Source of the DNA: Bacteriovoracaceae bacterium
GTDB lineage: Bacteria; Bdellovibrionota; Bacteriovoracia; Bacteriovoracales; Bacteriovoracaceae
Direction: 5' to 3'
Assembly: GCA_013141065.1 (NCBI GenBank)
Contig: JABFRR010000007.1
Location: forward strand, 177,240-241,239
Length of the DNA stretch: 64,000 nucleotides
Positions 33,984 to 42,817 of this stretch are shown one piece after another; the first letter of the stretch is position 1; every line of letters begins with the position of its first letter. Under the pieces are notes generated by a model. That model was not told the DNA's origin. It searched no databases and was given only the letters and a program-made list of their open reading frames with translations. The position numbers and the translations under genes were made by a program.

Positions 33984-34575
33984 AATGACTCTTTTGGCTT
34001 GTATGTGGGTTGCGAATTTTTTTAGGAATCATTCGCTTAATAAAAAAATCAGGATTTTTTAGTGCTTGAATAATTATTCTTGAACGATAAATAACTTCCA
34101 CTGACTCATGATCAGGAGAAGGCATACCTGGTAAAATTTTAGTCTCACCTCTAAACAAGACTTCAGGATTCGCTCTTGAATAAATATTTTGTAGACCTGT
34201 CTTTTTTGAACTATAGGCATAGACAAAATATTTCTTCTTACTAGTCATTACTGTAAGAATTAAATTTGACCAAAATTTTAAAGATGCAAATTTTCTTTTA
34301 TCTTTTTTAGATAACCAGACGCCTGTTATTTCGGCAGTCTTGTTTAAATGAGGATCATTTTTAAATTTTTCAAAGTTAGGTATTGAATCTAGCACCCTGA
34401 AAGGAGCTTTTGTTATTATAGTAAAGCCGCCACAGATTTCGTTTTGTTCATTGAAGTAGCCATAGACTTTCCCTTGCTTTAAGTATTCGAGCGGCAAAAG
34501 AACATCAATGTGTTTTTCTATAGCGTGTCTATAAATCTCAAGATCCTTCTCGAGTTTTAATTTTTTTAGTTTCAA
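33901..34575 (-). CDS. Putative GNAT-fold protein, first gene of the acyltransferase/Lol-like operon
   Basis: The gene starts with TTG at 34575 behind a strong ribosome site (AAGGAGG). The 224-residue product has a strand-helix pattern (VYGYFNEQNEICGGFTIITKAPF, then AEITGVWLSKKDKRKFASLKFWSNLI) that resembles a GNAT fold, but no clear acyl-CoA motif, so the assignment is tentative. Its last 83 bp overlap the signal-peptide region of the LolA-like gene in another frame, which is longer than usual. Confidence 0.5.
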   Translation of the reverse strand: MKLKKLKLEKDLEIYRHAIEKHIDVLLPLEYLKQGKVYGYFNEQNEICGGFTIITKAPFRVLDSIPNFEKFKNDPHLNKTAEITGVWLSKKDKRKFASLKFWSNLILTVMTSKKKYFVYAYSSKKTGLQNIYSRANPEVLFRGETKILPGMPSPDHESVEVIYRSRIIIQALKNPDFFIKRMIPKKIRNPHTSQKSHYENFESTIMPITDTLAQLGRSEPKVNR

Positions 34576-34889
34576 GGGTTCCTCCTTCCTGGGAATTTAT
34601 CTGACATGAAAAACGTATTGAATTTTACTCCATAAAGCATTGACCAAGATCAATTATTAGTGAATTTACGGAAAATAAAATAGACACTTTATCACCAGTT
34701 TTCTACTGAGAAAATGGCTTTTTTGTCATTATCTTACATCTAGGGATAAGTTTTGAGTTAAGTTAGATACAATGAAACTTTAACTTGATTTTTCGTTTTT
34801 ACACCATGCGCCAGGTTTGCACATTTCGCCCGTTGATCATGACAAATAATTCTTCAACGATTGAAGATTGAGACTCTTGCAAGATCAAA
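34576..34889. other. Intergenic region upstream of the acyltransferase operon
   Basis: This 314-bp gap between two minus-strand genes holds the FNR-like box at 34640-34653 and presumably the operon promoter. The remaining sequence is AT-rich with no convincing ORF or RNA; a short ORF on the minus strand entering the lipoprotein gene looks like a shadow. Confidence 0.5.
34640..34653. promoter_or_regulatory. FNR/CRP-like box (TTGAC-N4-ATCAA)
   Basis: TTGACcaagATCAA is one base from the FNR consensus TTGAT-N4-ATCAA. It lies 65 bp upstream of the TTG start of the nine-gene operon whose last gene encodes a Crp/Fnr protein, which suggests feedback control. Regulation by that protein is inferred. 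Confidence 0.5.
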
Positions 34890-35615
34890 TTAATTCGGAA
34901 GATCATAAGTATTGTCAGTGGCGTATTCAATATGAAAGGCGACACATTCAGTTGGATTCGGAGAAGCATTGACTGGAATATCGTAATAAACATTCGGACA
35001 TCCACCTACGGGTGAACCATAGTAAGCTTTACAACGATGATTAGACAATACACTCACCACTTCTAAGATATAAGGATTGGTAGTACCACCTGGAACTGAA
35101 AACCTAGCAGTTGATGAGTACGCACCGACATCTGCTGTGAGTGTTTTAACTTCACCGAGGCTGTCGTTAGATCTTCTGAGCATAACTTGGACTTGAAGTT
35201 TTCCGAAGTTAGTTTTGGTAAACTGAGAACAACTTCGTCCTTGAATGGAATTTCCACCATCTGCATAACTTGGTTTAATACGAACTGAAAAAGTTGCATC
35301 AGTTCTAAATTGATTTGGAGAAATATGACTTGGAAGGTTGGTATTTGAAGACCAATATACCGGGCCAATTGTTCCAGGACCACTAAAAACCAACTGAGGT
35401 AAATTAGTATAGTAACAGCTCGTTGCTCCACTTCTGGCGATTCCATTACAGCCTGTAACTGGATCGGTAGTACTAGGTGTCGTTGGAGTGGTAGTGGATG
35501 GATTTGTCACATAGGTATTGTTGACAACTTTTCCACTTTCTTTAGGTGCACAGCCCATGAATCCACTGAGAAGAAGTGCCATCAAAGGAAGGGAAGTTGT
35601 TTTAATGTATTTCAT
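34890..35615 (-). CDS. Lipoprotein of unknown function
   Basis: I take the ATG at 35615 (MKYIKTTSLPLMALLLSGFMGC), which follows AGG at 7 bp, giving 241 residues; upstream in-frame starts are unlikely. The lipobox is LSGFMGC. The mature start has a low-complexity T/P-rich linker (about residues 35-55), then a domain with cysteines in GCNGIARSGATSC, SCSQF, RCKAYYGS and GGCPN, suggesting disulfides. No family is recognised. Confidence 0.7.
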   Translation of the reverse strand: MKYIKTTSLPLMALLLSGFMGCAPKESGKVVNNTYVTNPSTTTPTTPSTTDPVTGCNGIARSGATSCYYTNLPQLVFSGPGTIGPVYWSSNTNLPSHISPNQFRTDATFSVRIKPSYADGGNSIQGRSCSQFTKTNFGKLQVQVMLRRSNDSLGEVKTLTADVGAYSSTARFSVPGGTTNPYILEVVSVLSNHRCKAYYGSPVGGCPNVYYDIPVNASPNPTECVAFHIEYATDNTYDLPN

Positions 35616-35818
35616 AAATAAACCTGGTTTTTTAATTTTCTCCTTAGTTTCATCGTCAGAATTCAAAAAATTCTTGAAAATTAAGTAAATCTTGGGCCAG
35701 ATATTATAATTTTTATCTCTAAGTATTTGAAAGCTCATCTTTACCCCAGTTGTAATCAGTTGTAAGCGGGGCTAGAATATATTCCTAGGTCACATGACGG
35801 GCCTATAGTATTTAAAAA

Positions 35819-36313
35819 ATGAAAACAATCGAACTAGAAAAATTCATTCAAAATTTAAGCCCTGATCTTTACAGTTTTGCTTATATTTTAATTCCTGATG
35901 ATCTTCAGGCCACTCAATTAATGATTGATGCAGTAAGTGTTGTGATGATTCAAAAAATTTCAATACTTGATAAATGGATGATGACTTCAGTAGATAAATC
36001 TCAAGCGACATTTGAAGAAATTAAAAGATTACTCTTTAGGTCTATTTTTGAAATTTCTAAAAAGCGAATTAATCAATTAAAGTTAAGTTTGACTCCTCCA
36101 GAAGGGGACACCGCTTTTTTTCAACTAGAATTTGATGCGAAAGCTGCACTGTATTTAAAAGTAAGAGGTGAGCTTGATTTAAATGCGATAGAAATTATTT
36201 TAGGCCAGTCTCGTCCAGAAGTTTTGGCCCTGCTTTCTACTGCACGAATAAAACTTGGCGCCCGTGTACCGTCGATTTACAAACAATCTTTGGAAAACGT
36301 GAATGAGAACTAA
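35819..36313 (+). CDS. Degenerate ECF sigma-factor-like protein
   Basis: The 164-residue product resembles an ECF sigma factor. Region 2 is weak (SPDLYSFAYILIPDDLQATQLMIDAV) and lacks the clear DxxQ/E core. The C-terminal part (LDLNAIEIILGQSRPEVLALLSTARIKLGARV) matches region 4 well. The next gene, overlapping by 11 bp, encodes a protein with the zinc anti-sigma motif, which supports the assignment. Whether it still binds core polymerase is doubtful. Confidence 0.6.
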   Translation: MKTIELEKFIQNLSPDLYSFAYILIPDDLQATQLMIDAVSVVMIQKISILDKWMMTSVDKSQATFEEIKRLLFRSIFEISKKRINQLKLSLTPPEGDTAFFQLEFDAKAALYLKVRGELDLNAIEIILGQSRPEVLALLSTARIKLGARVPSIYKQSLENVNEN

Positions 36314-36770
36314 GGAATTATTTTTGAATAAACACTTATCTAGATCCCTGCCTTCAGTATTTAAATCAAATGATAAACAATGTATCCATGCTAAGAACGT
36401 CTACACTTTAATTGATTTACCTCCAGAGGAAGAAAATTATATAAAGTTAAAAAAGCATGTAGACGAGTGTCAGGTTTGTTCAAGTGCATTTAAAGATTTT
36501 GAATTAAAATGCCTAGAAACAAAAATTTATATTCCTAGGCCACAAATAGATACTGAAACAAAAGTTATCTTTCACAATGAAGTTCATGATTTATTTAAAA
36601 CTTTTGAACTAAATAAAAATGTTATTCTAAAAAAGAACTTCAAAAGAAAATTTCAAATGATCGACTTAGCTGGAATAAGTTTTTTCCAAAGTTTAACTTC
36701 AAAATCTATGTTTAAAGCCTATGCTTTTGGACTGGCCCTCTTTGTCATATTAAAAAAATACTTTAATTGA
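36303..36770 (+). CDS. Anti-sigma-factor-like membrane protein with zinc-finger motif
   Basis: The 155-residue product has the ZAS-type motif HVDECQVC (H-x3-C-x2-C, near residue 55-62) preceded by CIHAKNVYTLID. One membrane segment is near the C-terminus (AYAFGLALFVIL). Such proteins hold an ECF sigma factor at the membrane until a signal releases it. It overlaps the sigma-like gene by 11 bp and the TonB-like gene on the other strand by 8 bp. Confidence 0.65.
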   Translation: MRTKELFLNKHLSRSLPSVFKSNDKQCIHAKNVYTLIDLPPEEENYIKLKKHVDECQVCSSAFKDFELKCLETKIYIPRPQIDTETKVIFHNEVHDLFKTFELNKNVILKKNFKRKFQMIDLAGISFFQSLTSKSMFKAYAFGLALFVILKKYFN

Positions 36771-37632
36771 TTTGGATTTGATAAAATATCGAAAATTCTT
36801 TGCGGTTTTTTGTGAAAATTTTTGGCGGATTTGGCTGTGATAAATCTTTAAGTGTCTCTTCAAAGAAATAATGAAGATCGTCACTGTCAGAAGATTTTAA
36901 TATTCGAACTGTGACAATATTTCCATTTTCATCATAGTCAATTTTGCCAATAAGTGTATGTTTGCGATCAAATACTTTAGCGAGCCCTGGTCTTTCAATC
37001 AGAATTTTTTCATAGTTTGCATAAATTTTTGAATAGAAATTTTTATAACTTCTCACATAAAAAGAATAGTATGCCTTTTCATCTGAATTGAGTTCATCTT
37101 CAGATACCCCCTCGGGGCGTTCGTAGCGAATTTCAAAATTTGACATTTTTTCAGTCGCTTTATTCATCGGCCCATTTAATGAGACAGCCTCGTTTTTCAA
37201 ACGATCTTGTTCATTTGATCGAGGAATATCTTTTTTATTATTATAGTTAAAATAAAAGGGGTTTTCTGACGTTGTAACTTGATTTTTAATAGGATTTTTA
37301 TTAGTTGGATAAGAGGGAGCCAGTTTTTCCAAAGACATTTGCCCAGGAAGTGACCTTGAAACTAATTCAGGTTTTAAGTCTGGTCGCTCGAGATTTTTAA
37401 TGCCATTTTTTATCCCGACTTTTCTAATCTGTTCGAGTTCTTTGGGGTGAATAATTTTAATTTGATCAATTTTTACAGAATTTTTAAGTGTTTGGGAGAG
37501 TTCATTAAATTTGTGACGAACTTGCCAATCACTAAGTGAATAAGAAACTAAGGCAAAAATTGCCGAATGAAGAAGTATTGTTATGAGAAAGGAGCTCGCA
37601 ATTTTCGAGTTTGGATCCTTATTCTTGATCAT
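36763..37632 (-). CDS. TonB-like periplasm-spanning energy transducer
   Basis: The 289-residue product has one N-terminal membrane segment (SSFLITILLHSAIFALVSYSL), a long basic/polar periplasmic stretch with proline, and a C-terminal TonB-like domain (GKIDYDENGNIVTVRILKSS, then ETLKDLSQPNPP). TonB passes energy from ExbB/ExbD to outer-membrane receptors; neither partner is in this window. It converges on the sigma/anti-sigma pair, 8 bp overlap. Confidence 0.7.
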   Translation of the reverse strand: MIKNKDPNSKIASSFLITILLHSAIFALVSYSLSDWQVRHKFNELSQTLKNSVKIDQIKIIHPKELEQIRKVGIKNGIKNLERPDLKPELVSRSLPGQMSLEKLAPSYPTNKNPIKNQVTTSENPFYFNYNNKKDIPRSNEQDRLKNEAVSLNGPMNKATEKMSNFEIRYERPEGVSEDELNSDEKAYYSFYVRSYKNFYSKIYANYEKILIERPGLAKVFDRKHTLIGKIDYDENGNIVTVRILKSSDSDDLHYFFEETLKDLSQPNPPKIFTKNRKEFSIFYQIQIN

Positions 37633-37758
37633 TTCGATATCTTACAACTTATCATTGAGAAAACACAGGTATTTTTGTCCTTTATGTTGACCACACCCTA
37701 GGCTAAGGTAAAATAATCATGGGCATTAGGCCGTTAACTTTGCAAGGATTGCAATTTC

Positions 37759-39216
37759 ATGAAAAAACTAGTCAATGTATTTGAGAACAAGAGAAACCTT
37801 GTTGGGTTATTGTTACTAACAGGTTTAATCTTTACAACATATCGAATTCAAGAAAATTCGGGATTCATAAAGAAGATTTCAAACTTTGAAAGTGGTATAC
37901 AAACTTGCTTTTCTAGAGTGAATCAAACTTACATGGCAAATTTGTTAGGGGACAAAACAGCAAGCTATTTGACATCTAATTTTCAAAATTTGACCGAAGA
38001 GTGTTTAGCTGAAGGTTTACTGACTGTCGAAAATCTTAGCAATGAAAAATCAATTCAAGTTTCTAGGCTCTTAAGTAATTTAGCTTCAAATGTTCATTGG
38101 TTTCATGAAGACATACTGGCACCTGAAAGCAGTAAAAGTTTAGCAGGCAACAGTGAACCGAGAGATGTTTCAAACCGTTTTGAAAAGATAGAAACGATGA
38201 AAGATGAAATTCTCGAATTAGCAGTTAATCAAAAAAATGATTTTTCAAATTCTTTAAATCAACAAAAAAATGTTTTTTATGTTTCAGCAACTCTATTGAT
38301 GGTAATCATGCTGATAGAGTTTTTAAGCATGACAAGAAAAAAACTTTCAAATAATCTTCGTGAAACAGAAGCGCGTGCAGAACTTCTCAATAGTGGGGGA
38401 GTCAACAGTGTTAAATTACGAGAAATCATAAAGACTGCTCTCGATCAAAATGAATTAATAAATTGTTCAATATTATTTTCAAATTTTTATAATTTTGCAA
38501 CTACAGAAAAAAAGGAAACTAAAAATTTGATTAATTCACTAGTTACTCCTACAAGGGTTAATACTCAAACCGCCATTGAAATGAATAAGGTTATTAATAA
38601 AATTTGGGAAGACGATTCTTACGGTGTAGATGTGGACACAAATACTATAATCGAAAGTGTAAATTTAGAGGCCATGGGGAATAATGTAATCGATCTTTTG
38701 GCTGAAAAACTTTTTTCTCAAGGCGTACAAATTGATTTAAAAATACCTGAAAATTTAATGGTTCAAGGAAAAAGTGAAGATTTAGAACAATCTTTATATC
38801 ACTTATTTGCCTATGCCATTAATTCTACAACTTCAGATAATGGGGAAAAAAGTATTTCAGCCTACGCACACAAACTAGGTGATGTCGTAGCTTTTGATCT
38901 TCTTTATTCTGGGGCAGGATTTGATGAAGCAATTTTAAAACAAAGAGTAGGCTTAGATGATGGATCAAAAGAATTGGATCTAGATTTAAAAATCTGTCAA
39001 TCTTTGCTCGGTGAATTTAAAGCAAAAATTCAATTAGATAACAAACTTGATCAAAATGGAAATGTAGTTGGTGGAAGGGTTAAAATAATCTTTAAAACTG
39101 GCGTAGTAAATTCGAATTCATCACACTCAAATTCTCATACTGGTCGTCTCGTTGATTTAAAAGTGGGAAGTAAGAAAGAAATTCTAGCTAACATGGCAGC
39201 GGCATCACGAGTGTGA
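37759..39216 (+). CDS. Membrane sensor protein with degenerate histidine-kinase-like ATPase domain
   Basis: The 485-residue product has membrane segments near residues 15-28 and 175-192 that flank a periplasmic domain of about 145 residues. A cytoplasmic part has a helical region and a HATPase-like C-terminus (LEQSLYHLFAYAINSTTSDNGEKSISAYAHKLGDVVAFDLLYSG splits into N-box and D-box-like segments). No phosphoacceptor histidine (H-box) is clear, and the G-box is weak. It is not beside a response regulator. It may be a signalling protein that does not autophosphorylate. Confidence 0.5.
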   Translation: MKKLVNVFENKRNLVGLLLLTGLIFTTYRIQENSGFIKKISNFESGIQTCFSRVNQTYMANLLGDKTASYLTSNFQNLTEECLAEGLLTVENLSNEKSIQVSRLLSNLASNVHWFHEDILAPESSKSLAGNSEPRDVSNRFEKIETMKDEILELAVNQKNDFSNSLNQQKNVFYVSATLLMVIMLIEFLSMTRKKLSNNLRETEARAELLNSGGVNSVKLREIIKTALDQNELINCSILFSNFYNFATTEKKETKNLINSLVTPTRVNTQTAIEMNKVINKIWEDDSYGVDVDTNTIIESVNLEAMGNNVIDLLAEKLFSQGVQIDLKIPENLMVQGKSEDLEQSLYHLFAYAINSTTSDNGEKSISAYAHKLGDVVAFDLLYSGAGFDEAILKQRVGLDDGSKELDLDLKICQSLLGEFKAKIQLDNKLDQNGNVVGGRVKIIFKTGVVNSNSSHSNSHTGRLVDLKVGSKKEILANMAAASRV

Positions 39217-42093
39217 TTATCTTGAAACTTCAGCGCTAAGTAATCTGGCAATTAACGATTCTGTCGAGAGTAATAAGTCTTGCTTGCAAGACTTAAGTTC
39301 TTCAAACTTTTTTGTAGTTTCTAGTAAATCATTGGTTGATGGAACCTTAAGGTTGACTAAAATCACTGAAATGCGAATTCCAACGGCTTGTTGGAGTATA
39401 AACTTTATAAAATGTATCATTATAGGTGACGAATGCAGATGAATAATTTCTTTGTCTTGAGACTTAAAAACTAACACAGAAGCATCTTCATTATTTTTAA
39501 TTGTGAGTGAGCTTAGTGGTAGCTGAAGGTCTTGATGATTTTTAATGATATAATCGACAAAAATATCGTCATTTTTTGGATATATAGACGAACTCTTCAG
39601 CTTCATTAATTCAGTTGAAATTAAGGAATTAGCAAAATTAAAATTCTGGGGTTTTCCACTTTCAAGTTCTTCCAAGAGTGATTTAACTTGAAGCTTAAAA
39701 TGAGCAAGAAGACTTAAGACATGCCAAGGATAATCCGTGGAATAGGTTTGAAAGTTTTCATTTATTTTAAAAAACCTAGCTTTAGCTTCTTCAGGATGAA
39801 GGTTTTTTAATTGATCTGACTCAAAATCTAAAAGTGAAAATTGACTCTTGATCACTGAAGGCATCTGTTGCGTTGAAGCAAAGAAGCTAGGGACCATAAG
39901 AGATTTTAATTTTGCTTTTAGCTTAGTGATTCCATCACTGAGTTGAAGTTGAATTATTTGGTGACCTAAACTTGATGAGAAATACTCTCTAAACACATTG
40001 AGATTGATTGTAGGATGCTTTGGAAGCAAACCAAAGTAAGAATGAAAAGCTGTCCCATGCTGGTCTAATTTTCCCTTATAGGCGTCAATTTGAGTGAGTT
40101 CCAGACGAACATCCATAGGGTCAGTTTGATTAACAATCAATAAAAGTGGGTATTTTTTTTCTGGGCCAAGGTTGAGTCCAAGTAGTGCGGAAGAAAAACT
40201 TTTTTTCAAGGCTTGCTGATCTTCATTTGTAATAGATTCTATAACAAAGAATGTATCGAGTGAGGTACTGCTTTTGGTGAGGTTTTTAAAGAAACTTGGA
40301 TGGGGAAGATGACCAATTTCTTTATTGGCAACAGAAGAGACTAATTTACCATCTAAAATGGCATCTTGATGAAATTTAAAAACAATTTCTTTTTCAATTT
40401 CATTGATAAAAATAGGAGTAGAAATTGGATTTTTTAGTTTTATAAATTTTTGAAACTCATCTACCAGTTTATTAAATTTATTAAATCGAGTGAGGTTTCC
40501 ACTAAATTCAAATGAAAGACATGACTCTTTAGATTTACGATTAATTTGGAACAGGTGCTTATTTGAAACGACATTACTTTGTCTACGAGTTAGGACGTAA
40601 GCGTAATGAGCGATTTCACCTTTTCCTTTGAGTTCTTCCATGTTGATAGAAGCTTCTACTTTAAAAACCTTTAGAAGTTGCTCAACACGTTCACTATGGC
40701 TGGGAACAAATAGTTTTTGATTAGTAAAAACATAAACGACACCATCATTTTTAAGCAAAGATTTTTGAGCTAATATTTGTTGAATTAAGTAATGATGAGG
40801 ATTGGTTTTAGGCAATTCTGTAATATTTAAGACAATTCTGTGATAAAGACTGTCACTTACTGGAAGTTCTCCTAAATTAAAAAAAGAAGATTGTCCGGCG
40901 TTATCATCAAGCGAGTGCTTGTACTTTTCTTTCATTATTTTACAAATAAAAGGGACAATTTCGTATTTATGTTCAGCTGCTATACGAGTGAGAAAACTTA
41001 AAAATTGCAGCTCTTGGCAAATCTTTAAAAACTGACCATCAATGAATTCTAATCCATCAAATTCTGGACAAATGAGATTGTTCCATTGAGAAATTTTGAC
41101 ATTTGTTTCTTGTGCCAGCCAATGAGACAGGGCCATAGAAGAAACATGGTTTCCAGCAAAACGTGTATTGATAGTTTTAGGAATTAAGCACAGCTTATTA
41201 GATGGAGTGGGAGATTTTTTATTGTCAGGATAAAGCCATGTCGGAAATTTTATTAATAAATCATTGAGAAATAATCCAAATGATAGGTGGGAAAGAGCGT
41301 GCGAATAATTTCTAATTGAATAGATCTTATCTTCTTTGGGAGTAGATATGAGTTTGATGAGTTCAGTGAGTGTGATTCCTTCAAAAGCATCTTTAAGTTT
41401 TAAAAGTGAATCTTTATATTCAAGAGTAGGCCGATACCAACTGAATTGATTCATTTGTAATGAATCACATAGAAGCTCGGTAGAGCTGTCTTTTACAAAT
41501 ATTCTGGCCAAGAAAGAAAAAGGGTTCATAAGGACATCTTCGCTTATAACAAGTCTTTGCTCCTTAGCGAGATCAAGGATAAATTTGATTCTAAAAAGAT
41601 AAATGGCAACAGCTCTAAAGCAATGAACTTTGAGAAAATCATCTATAGGTTTTCTTAGTGGAGAAGTCTCATCTTGTACGTGTGTCCAAAAATCTTGAAA
41701 CTGGTTCAACTCTGATTTGTCGATTTCGGCGTAGTCCGCAAAATGCATAAACTCATTAAAGGTTTGAATTTTCATTGACCTAGAGGTCGAACAAGTTTTT
41801 TTAAAAAGCGACTGAGCATCAATTGAAAGATTAGACATGATTGTTTTAATCACCATCGCAGACGCGGTTATAAGCCCGTCGCCTTTCCAGCCAGGAATTA
41901 CAAAATTTGCAGGATTAAATTGACCATAGACATTCGCCTCAGCACTTTTGGCCGATGAATAAAGATCTAAAGTTTCAGACTCTTCTGGTCTAATGAATTT
42001 TTGATTCAAGTTTTTTAATCCTAAAAATAACCAACCAAATGAATTTGTAATAGGGATAAAATAGTGACAAAGCTCGCATCGTAAGTCATGCAA
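39217..42093 (-). CDS. Large protein of unknown function (958 aa)
   Basis: The longest protein in the window. It opens with CELCHYF, a CxxC pair. One central stretch (NDGVVYVFTNQKLFVPSHS, then EASINMEELKGKGEIAHYAYVLTRR) has the look of the C-terminal part of N6-DNA-methylase-like folds, but no SAM motif or NPPY is seen. No membrane segments stand out. The TTG start at 42091-42093 has no ribosome site, so the N-terminus is uncertain. It is convergent with the sensor gene, which ends on the preceding base. I do not assign a function. Confidence 0.6.
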   Translation of the reverse strand: MHDLRCELCHYFIPITNSFGWLFLGLKNLNQKFIRPEESETLDLYSSAKSAEANVYGQFNPANFVIPGWKGDGLITASAMVIKTIMSNLSIDAQSLFKKTCSTSRSMKIQTFNEFMHFADYAEIDKSELNQFQDFWTHVQDETSPLRKPIDDFLKVHCFRAVAIYLFRIKFILDLAKEQRLVISEDVLMNPFSFLARIFVKDSSTELLCDSLQMNQFSWYRPTLEYKDSLLKLKDAFEGITLTELIKLISTPKEDKIYSIRNYSHALSHLSFGLFLNDLLIKFPTWLYPDNKKSPTPSNKLCLIPKTINTRFAGNHVSSMALSHWLAQETNVKISQWNNLICPEFDGLEFIDGQFLKICQELQFLSFLTRIAAEHKYEIVPFICKIMKEKYKHSLDDNAGQSSFFNLGELPVSDSLYHRIVLNITELPKTNPHHYLIQQILAQKSLLKNDGVVYVFTNQKLFVPSHSERVEQLLKVFKVEASINMEELKGKGEIAHYAYVLTRRQSNVVSNKHLFQINRKSKESCLSFEFSGNLTRFNKFNKLVDEFQKFIKLKNPISTPIFINEIEKEIVFKFHQDAILDGKLVSSVANKEIGHLPHPSFFKNLTKSSTSLDTFFVIESITNEDQQALKKSFSSALLGLNLGPEKKYPLLLIVNQTDPMDVRLELTQIDAYKGKLDQHGTAFHSYFGLLPKHPTINLNVFREYFSSSLGHQIIQLQLSDGITKLKAKLKSLMVPSFFASTQQMPSVIKSQFSLLDFESDQLKNLHPEEAKARFFKINENFQTYSTDYPWHVLSLLAHFKLQVKSLLEELESGKPQNFNFANSLISTELMKLKSSSIYPKNDDIFVDYIIKNHQDLQLPLSSLTIKNNEDASVLVFKSQDKEIIHLHSSPIMIHFIKFILQQAVGIRISVILVNLKVPSTNDLLETTKKFEELKSCKQDLLLSTESLIARLLSAEVSR

Positions 42094-42107
42094 AAAAAGG
42101 TTTTTTT

Positions 42108-42137
42108 TTGACTAAAATTTAACGCAAGTACTAGATT
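42108..42137 (+). promoter_or_regulatory. Candidate promoter for the 42257-43429 genes
   Basis: TTGACT (42108-42113), an 18-bp spacer and TAGATT (42132-42137) lie 120 bp before the ATG at 42257. The long leader is compatible, but only the -35 is strong. Confidence 0.4.
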
Positions 42138-42256
42138 ATAAAAGGATATCAGAATTCCCTAAAGGATTAGTTGCGGGACGTCGATAAAGCCATGTAACTC
42201 TCACTTTTACTGCCTTGTGGCAATCAAGTGATTGGCCTTCAATTTTGGGAGCTTTT

Positions 42257-42793
42257 ATGGGCGATAATATTTTTGATGATGTTGACGATATTCTTAATGG
42301 GGACATGTCAGATGATGATAAAAGCTTTAATGAGTCAGAACTCCAAGATATTATGTCCGAAATTGAAGACTTAGAAAAAGAATTCGTTAGCGAGGAAGCT
42401 CCGGCGATGAGTCTTCAGGATAAAATTGAGGCAGAACTTCTTGCTGAAACCCAAAAAGAAGAAATAACAACTTCGTTAAAACCAATCGCAGAACCCAAAG
42501 CAGAGATTCTAAACTTTGCAAAAACTCCAGTAGCTAAATCAAATCCTACTCCCGCGACAAATGACGTAGCTTTTGAAGCGCGTGGCACAATGAGCCTCAA
42601 TCTTGATTTCAAGGTTGGAAATGAAACTGCGAAGCTATGTATAGACCCAACGAAAGGACTTCTTGTTACTGTTGCGGGTGTTGAACTTTGTATTGATGAA
42701 GAATCTGGTTGCACTGTCAAAATGGATAATGGAATGAAATTTACAATTCCTTTGTCGTCAGCTGAAAAATCTCTTAAAAAGAAAGCGTCTTAG
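42257..42793 (+). CDS. Acidic cytoplasmic protein of unknown function
   Basis: I take the ATG at 42257 (MGDNIFDDVDD), which has GGGAG upstream, giving 178 residues. The first 60 residues are very acidic (DDVDDILNGDMSDDD), the middle is proline/alanine-rich and probably disordered, and the last 75 residues form a compact region (TMSLNLDFKVGNETAKLCIDP, then ELCIDEESGCTVKMDNG). No family is recognised. It is 24 bp before rsmD, so the two may be co-transcribed. Confidence 0.65.
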   Translation: MGDNIFDDVDDILNGDMSDDDKSFNESELQDIMSEIEDLEKEFVSEEAPAMSLQDKIEAELLAETQKEEITTSLKPIAEPKAEILNFAKTPVAKSNPTPATNDVAFEARGTMSLNLDFKVGNETAKLCIDPTKGLLVTVAGVELCIDEESGCTVKMDNGMKFTIPLSSAEKSLKKKAS

Positions 42794-42817
42794 TTTTTTT
42801 AAAAAGGACCATTTTTC

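Noticed and set aside
35063..35446. Second minus-strand frame inside the lipoprotein gene
   Set aside because: The lipoprotein frame has a signal peptide, lipobox and ribosome site; the other frame has none of these.
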